Part shown: positions 12,160 through 12,415 of the stretch, in pieces
How positions within the stretch are numbered: the stretch's first letter is position 1
Layout: the number at the start of each line of letters is the position of its first letter
From: Chloroflexota bacterium
GTDB lineage: Bacteria > Chloroflexota > Limnocylindria > Limnocylindrales > CSP1-4
Length of the DNA: 12,415 nt
NCBI GenBank assembly: GCA_021790715.1
Contig: JAJYGK010000153.1
Span: forward strand, 1-12,415
Direction of reading: 5' to 3'
Made by a program: the position numbers and the translations under genes
Notes under the pieces: model-generated
The model's input: the letters and a program-made list of their open reading frames with translations, nothing else
The model's database searches: none
Told to the model about the DNA's origin: nothing

Positions 12160-12415
12160 ATGAGCATCCGGGCGCCGGCGCACGCCGGCACGTTCTACCC
12201 GGCGTCCACCGAGGTGCTCGCCCGCCTGGTCGACGCGCAGCTCGCCGACCCGCGCCGGCTGGAGGGCGACGTGGCGGCGCCGGCGGAAACGGGTCCGACG
12301 CGCACGCCGGTTGCGCCACCCGCGCGCCCCGTCGGGCTCGTCGTCCCGCACGCCGGGCTGGTCTACTCGGGCCGCGTCGCCGCGGCCGCCTGGGGATCCC
12401 TGCGCGACCACCCGC
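12160..12415 (+). CDS. MEMO1-family protein (AmmeMemoRadiSam system protein B), 5' part only
   Basis: Only the first 85 codons are in the window; the gene runs off the right edge. The translation starts MSIRAPAHAGTFYP, the standard N-terminal block of MEMO1 proteins. After a variable Ala/Pro/Thr-rich stretch (about 37-58) comes VGLVVPHAGLVYSGRVAAAAW, the second family block, in which His65 belongs to the metal-site signature PHAG.YSG. MEMO1 proteins have a fold like class III extradiol dioxygenases; bacterial members are of unknown function. GGAGGGGAGG lies six to seven bases before the ATG. The start is one base after the radical SAM stop, so the two are translationally linked. An AMMECR1-domain gene or fusion would be expected further right but cannot be seen. 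Confidence 0.93.
   Translation, partial: MSIRAPAHAGTFYPASTEVLARLVDAQLADPRRLEGDVAAPAETGPTRTPVAPPARPVGLVVPHAGLVYSGRVAAAAWGSLRDHP

Noticed and set aside
1..12415. CRISPR array, insertion sequence, prophage or integrase signature
   Set aside because: No regularly spaced repeats, terminal inverted repeats, transposase or phage-like proteins were seen in any frame.

Overview
The window is about 12.4 kb of very GC-rich chromosomal DNA with densely packed housekeeping and stress genes. I see no insertion sequence, phage gene, CRISPR array or rRNA. The gene mix suggests a member of the Chloroflexota (Limnocylindria/Ellin6529-like), or less likely a high-GC actinobacterium. It includes a nickel superoxide dismutase with its maturation peptidase, an LLM-class F420-type oxidoreductase, LysM proteins with proline/threonine-rich linkers, a cysteine-less ArsC-like protein and an AmmeMemoRadiSam locus. 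The placement is inference from gene style only.

Left part (1-2460): a membrane LysM protein with an N-terminal four-cysteine module reads leftward. A sodN-sodX pair (Ni-SOD and its propeptide peptidase, overlapping by one base) reads rightward from a shared intergenic region. A tRNA-Cys(GCA) with an unusual C33 follows.

Middle (2455-5796): an LLM-class flavin/F420 oxidoreductase and a DUF4349 lipoprotein read leftward. They are separated by a spacer containing a 23-bp tandem repeat. A small anchored LysM protein reads rightward. It converges on a leftward pair made of an ACT-domain protein followed by a cysteine-less ArsC/Spx-like protein.

Right part (6004-12415), all rightward: OsmC peroxidase, exodeoxyribonuclease III, a secreted NlpC/P60-SH3 hydrolase behind a hairpin-rich leader, an S41 carboxy-terminal processing protease, an EamA/DMT transporter, the AmmeMemoRadiSam radical SAM enzyme, and the 5' end of its MEMO1-family partner, cut by the window edge.

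Themes: oxidative-stress defence (Ni-SOD, OsmC, ExoIII) and cell-envelope work (two LysM proteins, NlpC/P60, S41 protease, DUF4349 lipoprotein). Two regulatory patterns recur. First, sodN and osmC, both antioxidant genes with strong ribosome binding sites, share an identical 12-base promoter-proximal motif. Second, four genes without a Shine-Dalgarno sequence carry a -10-like hexamer exactly six bases before the start codon, as expected for leaderless mRNAs. The best candidate for a poorly understood system is the AmmeMemoRadiSam locus at the right edge. The family is known, but I know of no established reaction for it.
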